Origin: Bacteroidota bacterium
GTDB lineage: Bacteria; Bacteroidota; Bacteroidia; NS11-12g; UBA955
Direction of reading: 5' to 3'
NCBI GenBank assembly: GCA_005798825.1
Contig: SYIL01000021.1
Span: 1-64,000, forward strand
Length of the DNA stretch: 64,000 nucleotides
Position numbers and translations under genes: made by a program. Shown here piece by piece: positions 1 through 8,176 of the stretch. How positions within the stretch are numbered: position 1 is the stretch's first letter; every line of letters begins with the position of its first letter. The notes under the pieces were generated by a model. It had not been told where the DNA came from. It searched no databases and worked only from the letters and a program-made list of their open reading frames with translations.

Positions 1-177
1 TGCTGCAATAAAAGTGATCAAACCAGAGACAAGAATAGAAGTTCTCCATTCTGGTTTTGTGTTGTTTAATTCAAAAAAGAAGAAAACTGATGCGGCCATC
101 ATGGCCATGGTCCCGATAAAAAACGTAAAGGCTACGTAATTTTCTGGAGCAATTTTAATGATTGATAAAAGTTCCAT
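1..177 (-). CDS. Proteorhodopsin-like light-driven ion pump, N-terminal fragment (cut by window edge)
   Basis: The gene begins at the ATG at 177 and runs off the left edge, leaving 59 residues. They read like the first helix and first loop of a proteorhodopsin or xanthorhodopsin-type protein: a short head, a hydrophobic helix with FTFFIGTMAMMAASVFFFFE, then KPEWRTSILVSGLITFIAA leading into helix B. The aromatic helix end followed by W(R/K)TS and SGL(V/I)T is the usual pattern of the proteorhodopsin group. The proton acceptor/donor residues and the retinal lysine lie outside the window, so pump type (H+ or Na+) cannot be read. A -7-like box, TATGTTTG, lies on the minus strand at 188-195, but only 10 bases from the ATG, so its use is uncertain. 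A Blh-type retinal-forming enzyme at 63149 supports the call. Confidence 0.82.
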   Translation of the reverse strand, partial: MELLSIIKIAPENYVAFTFFIGTMAMMAASVFFFFELNNTKPEWRTSILVSGLITFIAA

Positions 178-335
178 TTTTTTTCTACAAACATAGTCAT
201 TATTTCCCAATATTAATTTTATTTTTAATCAATGTATAAAATTTTTAGACAAAAAAATGCATTTGACAATCTTTTAATTAGTCTTGAATGAACGACTTCA
301 ATACGACGCCAATTTAAAGATTTTAGAGGAAGGGG

Positions 336-1571
336 TTAGCGTTTTACTGAACTCAGCAAACGCACTGTATAAGAGTTAATTTTCTTATCAGGTGTTAGAA
401 TTAATTCAACCCTCTGGTTGCTATAATAAGAAACCGTAGTTTTTTCTCCACGAAATTTCTTGCCCAAACGCTTTGTTTTGCCCTTGAGTGAATTGTCACC
501 GATATTCTTTGTTTTGTTTGCATCAATCGTAAAATGAATGGTGTAATTTCCATTAAGCTCCTTTGCAACTCTGAAGGTTGATGAATCCATGGAAATATTC
601 TCACTTGAATATCCGTTTTGATTTTTATTAAACAATACAAGTAAATCAGCCTTGGATATATCTGTTTTGTTCATAAAACGCTTTGTTACGGAATTAAAAT
701 ATCCCATGAGCGACTCATGATTGCCATTGGCATATAATTCATAAAATGTGTTGAAGTAAACCAACAATTCATTTCTTTCCTCAGGTGTAACCATTGTAAT
801 CAGCAAACGTTTTGCTGTTGGCAGATAATTCCCGTTGGGGTGAACGGCCATGTATTTTTTAATTGCTTCTTGGGAATTTTCTTTTAATGCCGCATCAAAA
901 TCCAAGGAATCTATCATGAGTTTGGCACTGGATACATGCGTTCCACCCAAGGATTCCATTTTGAATAGATACCGCTCCAAACTTATCTTACTGGGTGCAT
1001 TCACAGCAGAATTCCAAAGGGATTCATCTTGTTCATCAATAGATTTAATGTATTCCCTGGCCTTTTTTGAGAATTTACCTTTGGGGTACTGTTCTAGATA
1101 ATGCTGATACGCAGCGATACTCATTTGCGCTTCAGCGTCTTTAAAAGCGTCATTTTCATCGCTATAACTGCTCCATGATAGCATAGCCATTGATGCAACA
1201 ATAAGAAAAAACAATGCAGCTGCTATCCAAATATAGCGCCGATTAGATTTTGTCTTCTTAATACGCACCGTGATTTTGGCAATAATTTCTTCCGCTTCGA
1301 GCGATTCTTCGAGCAATTCCAGTGCTTTGGTGGCCTCATCTAAAGATTCATGATATTGTTCACGACTCAATAAAATTTGTGCTTTACGAAGGGATTTAAG
1401 TCCGATTTCTCGTTTTATATCTTTGGCAAGGGATATAAATTCTTCGTTGGCCTCAATTTCTAATGCCTTTCGAATAATTAAATTGGCTTCGTATACTTCC
1501 CCCAAAGCAAAGGCAGATTTAGCTTTGAAGAACAAGGCGCGCGCCGGATTATTCTGTTCTATTTCATCCAT
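336..1571 (-). CDS. Unknown TPR-like membrane protein
   Basis: This 411-residue protein is not recognised as a named family. Residues 1-105 are alpha-helical and look like two or three TPR-type units (ARALFFKAKSAFALGEVYEA, then ALELLEESLEAEE). A basic stretch KKTKSNRR precedes a single membrane helix at about 113-133, which places the helical part in the cytoplasm by the positive-inside rule. Beyond the helix come two short repeats with the pattern YxxxxPxGxxxxxA (YLEQYPKGKFSKKA near 158, YMAVHPNGNYLPTA near 243), then a C-terminal domain of mixed strands ending in LLSSVKR. The arrangement suggests a scaffold linking cytoplasm and periplasm, but no function can be given. It stands alone between the rhodopsin and the LysE-type gene. 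Confidence 0.75.
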   Translation of the reverse strand: MDEIEQNNPARALFFKAKSAFALGEVYEANLIIRKALEIEANEEFISLAKDIKREIGLKSLRKAQILLSREQYHESLDEATKALELLEESLEAEEIIAKITVRIKKTKSNRRYIWIAAALFFLIVASMAMLSWSSYSDENDAFKDAEAQMSIAAYQHYLEQYPKGKFSKKAREYIKSIDEQDESLWNSAVNAPSKISLERYLFKMESLGGTHVSSAKLMIDSLDFDAALKENSQEAIKKYMAVHPNGNYLPTAKRLLITMVTPEERNELLVYFNTFYELYANGNHESLMGYFNSVTKRFMNKTDISKADLLVLFNKNQNGYSSENISMDSSTFRVAKELNGNYTIHFTIDANKTKNIGDNSLKGKTKRLGKKFRGEKTTVSYYSNQRVELILTPDKKINSYTVRLLSSVKR

Positions 1572-1723
1572 GGGGTAAAATTACAACTAGAATCAATAGT
1601 TTTTTGATAAAACAACCATTTGATGATAACCCTAGGTAATGATTCATGAATTTGAATATCAATTTCGAAGGCAACAACAAACGTATATGTTTTAACAATC
1701 TAAAAACTTGTAAATTGTTGAAA

Positions 1724-2356
1724 TTATTGAAAGTAACATAAATAACTCCTGTATAGTAAATACAAGCCCATACAAGAAAACAACAAGCCAATGATAAGGT
1801 CTAATTGTTTTATTCTATCCTCGGTAAGGTATAATTTAAGCTTTCCTGCGCTCCAAGAAACACAAAGCTCTGTTACAAAAACACTCGCAATTACTGTGAT
1901 ACCAAATACCCATTTTGAATAATAATCAAACTCTGCACCTGGGGGAAGTGTGTAAAGGCCAAGCCACCAAACCACATTTACGGGATTTGCCATATTTATG
2001 GCAAACGACTTGAACCCCATTTGCAAATTTGACATATTCGCCAATCGCATTTCCAATCCGTCATTTTTGGATTTGTAATGATGAAAAAAATGGTGAAATG
2101 CCAGGGTAAAAAAAACCAATGTTCCCAGTATTGAAATCTCCAACTTATAATCCGTTAAAAAATTTGTAATAAAATCACTAAACTCTAATGCAAGTACCAT
2201 GCATATAAAATCGCCAAAAATTACCCCTAATGCCAGGGGAATTCCTTTTCTCAAACCACCCATTAATCCCGCCTGTACCAGAAGGAAAAAAACTGCCCCC
2301 AGTGAAATGCTCATTACAAAGCCAGTAAAAATTCCAAAAATAATGGGCGTTATCAA
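1724..2356 (-). CDS. LysE/RhtB-family translocator
   Basis: The 210-residue protein has about six hydrophobic helices and the marks of the LysE exporter superfamily: an N-terminal helix with a GFVMSISLGAVFFLLVQAG pattern, a following G..KGIPLALGVIFGDFICM segment, and a mid-protein NPVNVVWWLGLY motif. Family members export amino acids such as lysine, threonine or homoserine; the substrate here is unknown. The first helix requires a start near 2356, where the only available codon is TTG, since an in-frame stop lies four codons upstream. The next ATG (residue 15) would cut into helix one. The gene diverges from the TPR gene at 2562. Confidence 0.8.
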   Translation of the reverse strand: MITPIIFGIFTGFVMSISLGAVFFLLVQAGLMGGLRKGIPLALGVIFGDFICMVLALEFSDFITNFLTDYKLEISILGTLVFFTLAFHHFFHHYKSKNDGLEMRLANMSNLQMGFKSFAINMANPVNVVWWLGLYTLPPGAEFDYYSKWVFGITVIASVFVTELCVSWSAGKLKLYLTEDRIKQLDLIIGLLFSCMGLYLLYRSYLCYFQ

Positions 2357-2561
2357 TACAACAGGTTAAGTCTAAGACTATTTATACTTGATGAGTAATT
2401 GTCCGGAAAAACATCAAAGTACAAGTTTACAACCAACAACCCGAAAAACCCATATAAAATTTGGATTGTAATTGACATACCTGAAAGTATGTGTAAAAGT
2501 TGGGGAAGAACTCATGCCAAATAGTGGATGCAAAACGCCAATAAAGAGTAATTTTGATGCA

Positions 2562-4022
2562 ATGAGTTTTTTTTCATCAGATTGGGACGACGAGGAAGAA
2601 GAAGATGTTTTCCATGGCGATGTAGATGCGATGGTGCGTGAATTTGAAAGTAAACAGCGCGTCAAATTTTCGGCAAGAGAATGGTTGGAATTGTACCGGT
2701 TTTATGCGAGTCAGTTCCCCACCCAAACTGGGCAATACCGTGCAGATACGTATATCAAAATAATTCTTGAAACCGCTATACAACAATATCCTTACATGCC
2801 CATATTTTCTTTGCACATGGTTGAGTGGTTGGTGCGTGATCAAAAATATACCAAGGCCAGAAGTTGTATTAGCCACGCGCTTCAATACGCGCCATTTGAA
2901 CCCGCCTTGGGATTTATGCAAGCCCTTGTTTTTGGTTTGCAGGGTCACAAAAAGAAAGCAATGGATGAATTGCTGAAAGTATTGCAAAATGCGGGCGAAG
3001 AGGAAGCAATGCTTGAAGATTTTCTGGAAATTTCTTTGTACCATGGCCAATTTGACTTGGCGATGCCCATTCTCGAGAAAGCCTTGGATGCAGGGTCTGA
3101 GGTAAGCGTAATTCTTGAAAAATACATTGAAAAAGCAGAAGAAGGTGGGTTAATTGAATCTCTGTTACCGATGATTCAGCGCATTATTGACCAAGATCCA
3201 TATTCTGCAGAGGCTTGGTATGTTTTGGGGTCAGGGCATATGGCAAAAGGAGATCATGAACAAGCGCTTAAAGCCCTGGATTTTGCAATCACCATCAACG
3301 ACAATTTTGCAGATGCATGGATTACTTATCTCGAGTGTATTTATGAATTGGGCCAGTATGAGGAGTTTATTAAATTATATAACGAACTTCAACTTAAGTT
3401 TCCCAAAAAAACTTTTGCGGAAATAGAAGGTTTATTGGCCTGGAGTTATTATGAACAAGGGGATGTCAAAACCTGCCGAATGTTGTACAAAGAAATTATC
3501 AAACAACAACCCCAGGATGCTGAGTGTTGGTATAGCATGGGACTTACTTGGCATTACGAAGAAAATTACAGTGCCGCAATTCCCTATTTAGAGAGGGCAT
3601 ATAACTTAGATCACTTTGAATCTGATTACGGAATGGTTTTGGCCAGCGCCTATTTTGGTGCGCATATGCAAGAAAAATGGGAGGCCTTATACGAATCGCT
3701 AAGGGTTGAGCATACCTCAAATCCAGAAGTGTGGCTTAACTACAGTACTTCTCTTTACGAAGTGGGAGAAACTGGCCGTGCTTTGGAAATTGTTGAAACA
3801 GGCCTTCAAAATATCCCAAATCACTGTGGACTTCTTTACCGATTGGCTGCCTTGTGTTACCTCTCAGGACAAGCCTCTGCTGCGCTGTTTGTTTTAGAAA
3901 AAGCCTTGGAATTAAATGCAAATGAACACATACAATTGTTCACATTTGCCCCTGAGTTGCGACACGCAACGCAAATACTCTCTTGTATTTCAAAATTTAC
4001 CCAAGCCAGAACTGGATTATGA
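2562..4022 (+). CDS. Tetratricopeptide repeat protein
   Basis: This is a cytoplasmic-looking TPR protein of 486 residues with no signal peptide. It opens with a very acidic stretch (DWDDEEEEDVF) and then carries a long series of TPR units, for example AEAWYVLGSGHMAKGDHEQA and AECWYSMGLTWHYEENYSAA. Proteins of this build are common in Bacteroidota and are presumed to be protein-interaction scaffolds. I chose the ATG at 2562 because the residues upstream (from a TTG at 2472 or ATG at 2514) look non-coding, while the acidic MSFF start resembles relatives. Its stop codon overlaps the ATG of the next gene in an ATGA arrangement, which implies translational coupling with the phosphosulfolactate synthase. 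Confidence 0.85.
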   Translation: MSFFSSDWDDEEEEDVFHGDVDAMVREFESKQRVKFSAREWLELYRFYASQFPTQTGQYRADTYIKIILETAIQQYPYMPIFSLHMVEWLVRDQKYTKARSCISHALQYAPFEPALGFMQALVFGLQGHKKKAMDELLKVLQNAGEEEAMLEDFLEISLYHGQFDLAMPILEKALDAGSEVSVILEKYIEKAEEGGLIESLLPMIQRIIDQDPYSAEAWYVLGSGHMAKGDHEQALKALDFAITINDNFADAWITYLECIYELGQYEEFIKLYNELQLKFPKKTFAEIEGLLAWSYYEQGDVKTCRMLYKEIIKQQPQDAECWYSMGLTWHYEENYSAAIPYLERAYNLDHFESDYGMVLASAYFGAHMQEKWEALYESLRVEHTSNPEVWLNYSTSLYEVGETGRALEIVETGLQNIPNHCGLLYRLAALCYLSGQASAALFVLEKALELNANEHIQLFTFAPELRHATQILSCISKFTQARTGL

Positions 4023-4795
4023 ACGCAAACTTATTCAATTTAACCCAATTGCCCTTTCGGGAGAACAAACCCAGAACGGAGGGATTGTCAATGGTTATGG
4101 ATAAGGGTTTAAGCATACAGGAAGCAGAAAATTTTATAGAAAATGGTGCTGCATATACAGATCTGTTAAAACTGGGTTTTGGAACCAGTTTTACAACTGC
4201 GCGTTTGCTTGAGAAAGTTCAGTTATACCATTCTGCAAAGATTCCGGTTTTTCTGGGTGGTACCCTTTTTGAGGCCTACATCGCCCGCAATCAATTTGAT
4301 GATTACTTGCGTTTGATTGAGAAATTGCAACTTACACATGTCGAAGTGAGCGATGGTAGTTTGGATATGCCCCATGACATAAAATGTGAATACATTCAAA
4401 CCCTAGCCAAAAATTATATCGTTTTGAGCGAAGTTGGAAGCAAAGATGATGAAAAAATTATACCGCCTTACCAATGGATTGAACAAATGCAGACGGAGTT
4501 AACAGCGGGTGCATGGAAAGTAATTGCAGAGGCCAGAGAGTCTGGAAATGTTGGAATATTTAGGGGGTCAGGTGAGATTAGATCTGGATTGGTTGCGGAA
4601 ATTATTCGTAAGATACCCATTAATCAGATCGTTTGGGAGGCACCCAAAAAAGAACAGCAAGTTTGGTTTATTAAACTCTACGGGTGCAATGTAAATATTG
4701 GAAACATCTCACCAAATGAACTTGTTTCACTGGAAACACTTCGCCTTGGATTGCGCGGAGACAGTTTTAATTTCTTTTTGGATAAAAAAATTTGA
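4019..4795 (+). CDS. comA: Phosphosulfolactate synthase (ComA family)
   Basis: ComA adds sulfite to phosphoenolpyruvate to give (R)-2-phospho-3-sulfolactate, the first step of coenzyme M synthesis in methanogens and of sulfolactate formation in some bacteria. The 258-residue protein shows the family pattern from its start: LPFRENKPRTEGLSMVMDKG, then LLKLGFGTS, IPVFLGGTLFEAYIARN, THVEVSDGS, IVLSEVGSKD and, near the end, GNISPNELVSLETLRLGLRG. Length fits the family (about 250-270). The ATG at 4019 overlaps the TGA of the TPR gene. No ComB phosphatase or ComC dehydrogenase homologue lies nearby, so the end product is open; sulfolactate or a precursor for a sulfonated metabolite or lipid are possibilities (inference). 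Confidence 0.85.
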   Translation: MNANLFNLTQLPFRENKPRTEGLSMVMDKGLSIQEAENFIENGAAYTDLLKLGFGTSFTTARLLEKVQLYHSAKIPVFLGGTLFEAYIARNQFDDYLRLIEKLQLTHVEVSDGSLDMPHDIKCEYIQTLAKNYIVLSEVGSKDDEKIIPPYQWIEQMQTELTAGAWKVIAEARESGNVGIFRGSGEIRSGLVAEIIRKIPINQIVWEAPKKEQQVWFIKLYGCNVNIGNISPNELVSLETLRLGLRGDSFNFFLDKKI

Positions 4796-4950
4796 TTGTT
4801 TGTGCGATTAAATAAAACCTTTTAATTTTTTCTACTCCTTGGGTTGGCAGTGTAAATCGGAAAGTAGATAGTAAGGGACACACTGCGGTGGCTTTATTTA
4901 TAGCTTTTCGGCTGAGGTGCTGAAACTTTGAATCTATAAACCCCAGTTTT

Positions 4951-5352
4951 TTATTTAAAACGATCGACTAAACTTGACAGAGCGTCATAGTTTTGATAGC
5001 CCAAAGCACGGCCGATGACTTGCCCCCGTTTGAAGAAAATTAAGGTTGGATATCCTTCCAAACGGTATCGATCGGAGATGCCAAACTGAGATTCTGCGTC
5101 TACTTGAAGCACAATTACTTCTTTGTTCCGATTGGTCTTGATTTGCTGCACAAATGGCGCCATTTTTTTGCAAGGACCACACCATGTAGTATAAAAATCT
5201 ACCATCACAAGTTTATCACCGCCAATAATTTTGTCAAATTCTTTTTCAGAGACCACTGCATTATAGGTGTCTGTTTGTATAGATTGACAAGAGCTACAAG
5301 AAATGATGGCAAAGGCGATAAAAGCAAAAGCAAACTGAAGAGAAATTCGCAT
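4951..5352 (-). CDS. Exported thioredoxin-fold lipoprotein
   Basis: The protein is a 133-residue thioredoxin with an N-terminal export signal. The hydrophobic core FAFAFIAFAIISC ends in a Cys that may be a lipobox cysteine, followed by a second Cys. The active site WCGPC lies near residue 60 (VDFYTTWCGPCKKMAPFV), and the cis-proline loop GYPTLIFF is present, so the redox fold should be active. It probably works on the periplasmic side as a disulfide reductase or exchanger, anchored to a membrane. A -7-like box TACCTTTG lies on the minus strand at 5378-5385, 25 bases upstream of the start, but no matching -33 box was seen. It diverges from the glycosyltransferase gene. Confidence 0.85.
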   Translation of the reverse strand: MRISLQFAFAFIAFAIISCSSCQSIQTDTYNAVVSEKEFDKIIGGDKLVMVDFYTTWCGPCKKMAPFVQQIKTNRNKEVIVLQVDAESQFGISDRYRLEGYPTLIFFKRGQVIGRALGYQNYDALSSLVDRFK

Positions 5353-5412
5353 TTTTTTAGAGTTTTATAATCAAACACAAAGGTAGTTCATGGTTTTGCA
5401 TATTTTTGCTAT

Positions 5413-6363
5413 ATGTCTTCAACTTCAGTAGAAATTTCCCTGGTAGTACCCATTAATAATGAGGAAATTAATATCCTTGGATTGAGTGAAAGGATTTACA
5501 ATGTTTTTGTTGCACTGGGTATAACCTACGAACTAATTTATGTAAATGACGGTTCTACCGATGCAAGTTTGGCAATGATTCAAAGCCTTTCTGAAGCCAA
5601 TGATTCCATAAAATACATTGATTTATCCAGAAATTTTGGTCATCAAATTGCCATAACAGCTGGGTTAGAGCATGCCACTGGTAAACGCATAATAATTATG
5701 GATGGAGATGGACAGGATCCACCGGAACTTATTCCTGATTTGTATAAAAAATCATTGGAGGGGTATGAAGTTGTGTATGCAAAACGCTTGAGAAGAAAGG
5801 GTGAAAATTGGCTCAAAAAAATCACAGCATCCCTTTTTTACAGAATTATGGGCAATATCACCACGATTGATATCCCCATCGACACAGGAGATTTTAGACT
5901 CATCCACCAAAAAGTTCAACGGATATTGCTTAAAATGCCCGAACAACACAAGTACTTGCGTGGTCAAATTGCATGGATTGGATTCAAATCTAGCTTTATC
6001 GAATATGACAGGGAGGAACGCATGGGCGGAAACACTAAATTTACCTATTCAAAAATGATACGCTTCGCTACGGATGGCATCAGTAGTTTTAGCAACTGGC
6101 CTTTACGGATGGCTACACTCTTGGGATTTGTTGTTTCGGGTATAGCATTTCTGCTTATTTTATATAGTTTGTATCAAAAATTATTTGGTTATACCGAAGC
6201 AGGTTGGACATCATTGCATATTTCTGTCTTGTTCTTGGGTGGAGTCCAATTGCTGGGAATTGGAATTTTGGGGGAATATTTGGGTCGGGTGAGTGAAAAT
6301 GTTAAAAATCGGCCCACATATATTGTTAGAGATTCTAATATTGATGCACTGAAAGAAATGTAA
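5413..6363 (+). CDS. Family 2 glycosyltransferase, polyprenyl-phosphate sugar transferase type
   Basis: This is a GT-A fold enzyme of the GtrB/ArnC/dolichol-phosphate-mannose synthase type, which loads a sugar from a nucleotide sugar onto a polyprenyl phosphate carrier. Evidence is the N-terminal SLVVPINNEE, the LIYVNDGSTD motif near residue 41, the metal-binding DGDGQDPPELIP at 97-108, and the DTGDFRLI motif. Two C-terminal helices (about 236-257 and 275-297) would anchor it to the inner membrane. At 316 residues it is of normal length. It lies four bases before a multi-span membrane protein of the glycosyl-transfer type; the pair probably makes and uses a lipid-linked sugar for surface glycans. 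Confidence 0.9.
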   Translation: MSSTSVEISLVVPINNEEINILGLSERIYNVFVALGITYELIYVNDGSTDASLAMIQSLSEANDSIKYIDLSRNFGHQIAITAGLEHATGKRIIIMDGDGQDPPELIPDLYKKSLEGYEVVYAKRLRRKGENWLKKITASLFYRIMGNITTIDIPIDTGDFRLIHQKVQRILLKMPEQHKYLRGQIAWIGFKSSFIEYDREERMGGNTKFTYSKMIRFATDGISSFSNWPLRMATLLGFVVSGIAFLLILYSLYQKLFGYTEAGWTSLHISVLFLGGVQLLGIGILGEYLGRVSENVKNRPTYIVRDSNIDALKEM

Positions 6364-6367
6364 TAGC

Positions 6368-8116
6368 ATGGCATTCCAATTTCCACAAAGCCAAAATCAA
6401 TCATCAAAAGTACCCTACAATAACTTCCGAGAAGTATTTATGGGCAGCCGTTTTTTCGGAGGTACCCCTCCAAATATGGGTGAGAAAGACAATGAAAATT
6501 CTCGGCCAAGCACACAACACAATCCCGATCGGTGGTTTTGGATTTTTTGGATTGCGATTCAATTGGGTTTGGGCTGGCTAGACCATATAAATATGCCGCC
6601 CTTTGGTATGCACCAGCAGGCACAAGCAGATCGTGCCTGTGTTGCATGGAATTTTTGGCATGAATCTATGAACTTTTTTTTGCCACGTGTAATGGAAAAT
6701 CGCGCCGCCGAAGGCGTCGCAGGCATGGAATTTCCGATCATTCCTTATCTTGTTGCCCTGGCGTATTCGGTATTTGGATTTCACAATATTATTTACCGCA
6801 TTATTGTAGGGCTGATTGTGGGCTTTGGAATGTGGGCCGCTTGGAGGATTTTATCCATGCACATAAGGAGTACGCTGAGTAAATTGGCCCTATTGGCAAT
6901 TTTTTACCTATCCCCAACATTGGTTTTTTATACTTGGAATTTCCTTGCCGATCCTGTTGCTCTTTCACTGGGAATGATCGCATTATACCATTGGATTAAA
7001 TGGCATTACCACATTGATACCAAAAGGGCTTGGTGGTTTTATTTGTTGTTTATAACGTTGTGTGGTCTTATAAAAGTATCCTTTCTCATTATACATATTG
7101 CCATTATTCTGTTGCTTTTTACCCAAAAATTTAAAAAGCCTTTGCGTGTTAAACAAAACAAAGACAATAGCTATGAAATCATAGAGGAATCATCAATCCT
7201 CGCGTTACCAAAATATCCATGGTATTCATTAGTAATTCCAATCATTCCCGTGGCATGTTGGTATGCGTATGCAAAAAAAATTACCGAAACAACCTGGAAT
7301 ACGCATTTTCTGCAACAAATAAATCCCAGTAAAAGTCTCACAGAATTTATAGAAATAGCTCGTTATAGCCTCAATACCTGGATTGATTCGTTGTATCCTA
7401 CCCTGCCCATATTGGGCATTATATTGCTATGGGCCTATAGTGTGATTAGGTATCGGAAATCACTTACACTTATAGAAGAGCTCAGTATTTGGTTGCTTAT
7501 GGGTTTTGGCGGGATATTTATACTGTTTCAATTGCAGTTTCGATACCATGATTATTATTTTTTAAGTGCCTGGCCTTTTATTTTCTTTGCCATTCTTGCG
7601 TTGCAACAACGCTATCTGAATGGTAAAATATTTTTGAAAGGGTGGGCTGCATTTCTGAGTTTAGTGGGCTTGTGTGTTTTTCCTTTTATGCACTTTGGAC
7701 ACGCTAAAGAAATGCTTACAAATCGGTTTACGGCCAATCATTATTATTGCCAAGATGTTGTCACAGAGATTGATGATGTTAAAAGAATAGGGATGTGGCT
7801 AAAAAAAGTGAATGTAAACGATCGAGAAGTATTTGTGGCATTCGATCCCTCCCCCAATACAGTTTTATACCTATTAGAAACAAAAGGTGTTCGCTTGGAT
7901 TCTGGGTATGGGCCGCGTTTAGCTTCAGAAATTTACAATGCAAAATGCAAAAATCTCACCGAAAAAAAACGCTACTTAGGCTATGTTATCACCAATGATA
8001 CCAGTCGATGGTTTTCAGAATATGCCGATACTGCTGTTCCAACCCCCAATCACCAAGCCTTATACAATCAAGGGAAATGGTTTGTCTATTCCATTGGCCC
8101 ATCACTGAAAAAATAA
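6368..8116 (+). CDS. Multi-span membrane glycosyltransferase, ArnT/PMT-like (GT-C)
   Basis: The 582-residue protein has around ten predicted membrane helices and a soluble C-terminal tail of about 130 residues, the build of GT-C enzymes that use lipid-linked sugars on the outer face of the inner membrane. The first outside loop contains an acidic residue in DHINMPPFGMHQQAQADRA, as expected for the catalytic Asp region in the ArnT/PMT clan, and a nearby MEFPIIPYLVALAY resembles that family. It follows the polyprenyl-phosphate sugar transferase by four bases, so the two likely form a two-gene operon in which the first enzyme supplies the donor. The acceptor could be lipid A, another glycan or a protein. 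The start could also be the ATG 24 codons further in. Confidence 0.72.
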   Translation: MAFQFPQSQNQSSKVPYNNFREVFMGSRFFGGTPPNMGEKDNENSRPSTQHNPDRWFWIFWIAIQLGLGWLDHINMPPFGMHQQAQADRACVAWNFWHESMNFFLPRVMENRAAEGVAGMEFPIIPYLVALAYSVFGFHNIIYRIIVGLIVGFGMWAAWRILSMHIRSTLSKLALLAIFYLSPTLVFYTWNFLADPVALSLGMIALYHWIKWHYHIDTKRAWWFYLLFITLCGLIKVSFLIIHIAIILLLFTQKFKKPLRVKQNKDNSYEIIEESSILALPKYPWYSLVIPIIPVACWYAYAKKITETTWNTHFLQQINPSKSLTEFIEIARYSLNTWIDSLYPTLPILGIILLWAYSVIRYRKSLTLIEELSIWLLMGFGGIFILFQLQFRYHDYYFLSAWPFIFFAILALQQRYLNGKIFLKGWAAFLSLVGLCVFPFMHFGHAKEMLTNRFTANHYYCQDVVTEIDDVKRIGMWLKKVNVNDREVFVAFDPSPNTVLYLLETKGVRLDSGYGPRLASEIYNAKCKNLTEKKRYLGYVITNDTSRWFSEYADTAVPTPNHQALYNQGKWFVYSIGPSLKK

Positions 8117-8176
8117 GTTTTCTTTTGGGGATTGACCTGAAAACAGCCACTTCGGCTGAACATAAATCAAACTTTA

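Noticed and set aside
1564-1791. 75-codon frame on the minus strand
   Set aside because: It overlaps the end of the LysE-like gene in another frame and has no recognisable features.
8144-8158. Small hairpin CAGCC/GGCTG between the GT-C gene and the DUF5723-like gene
   Set aside because: The stem is only five pairs and no T tract follows, so it is not a convincing terminator.
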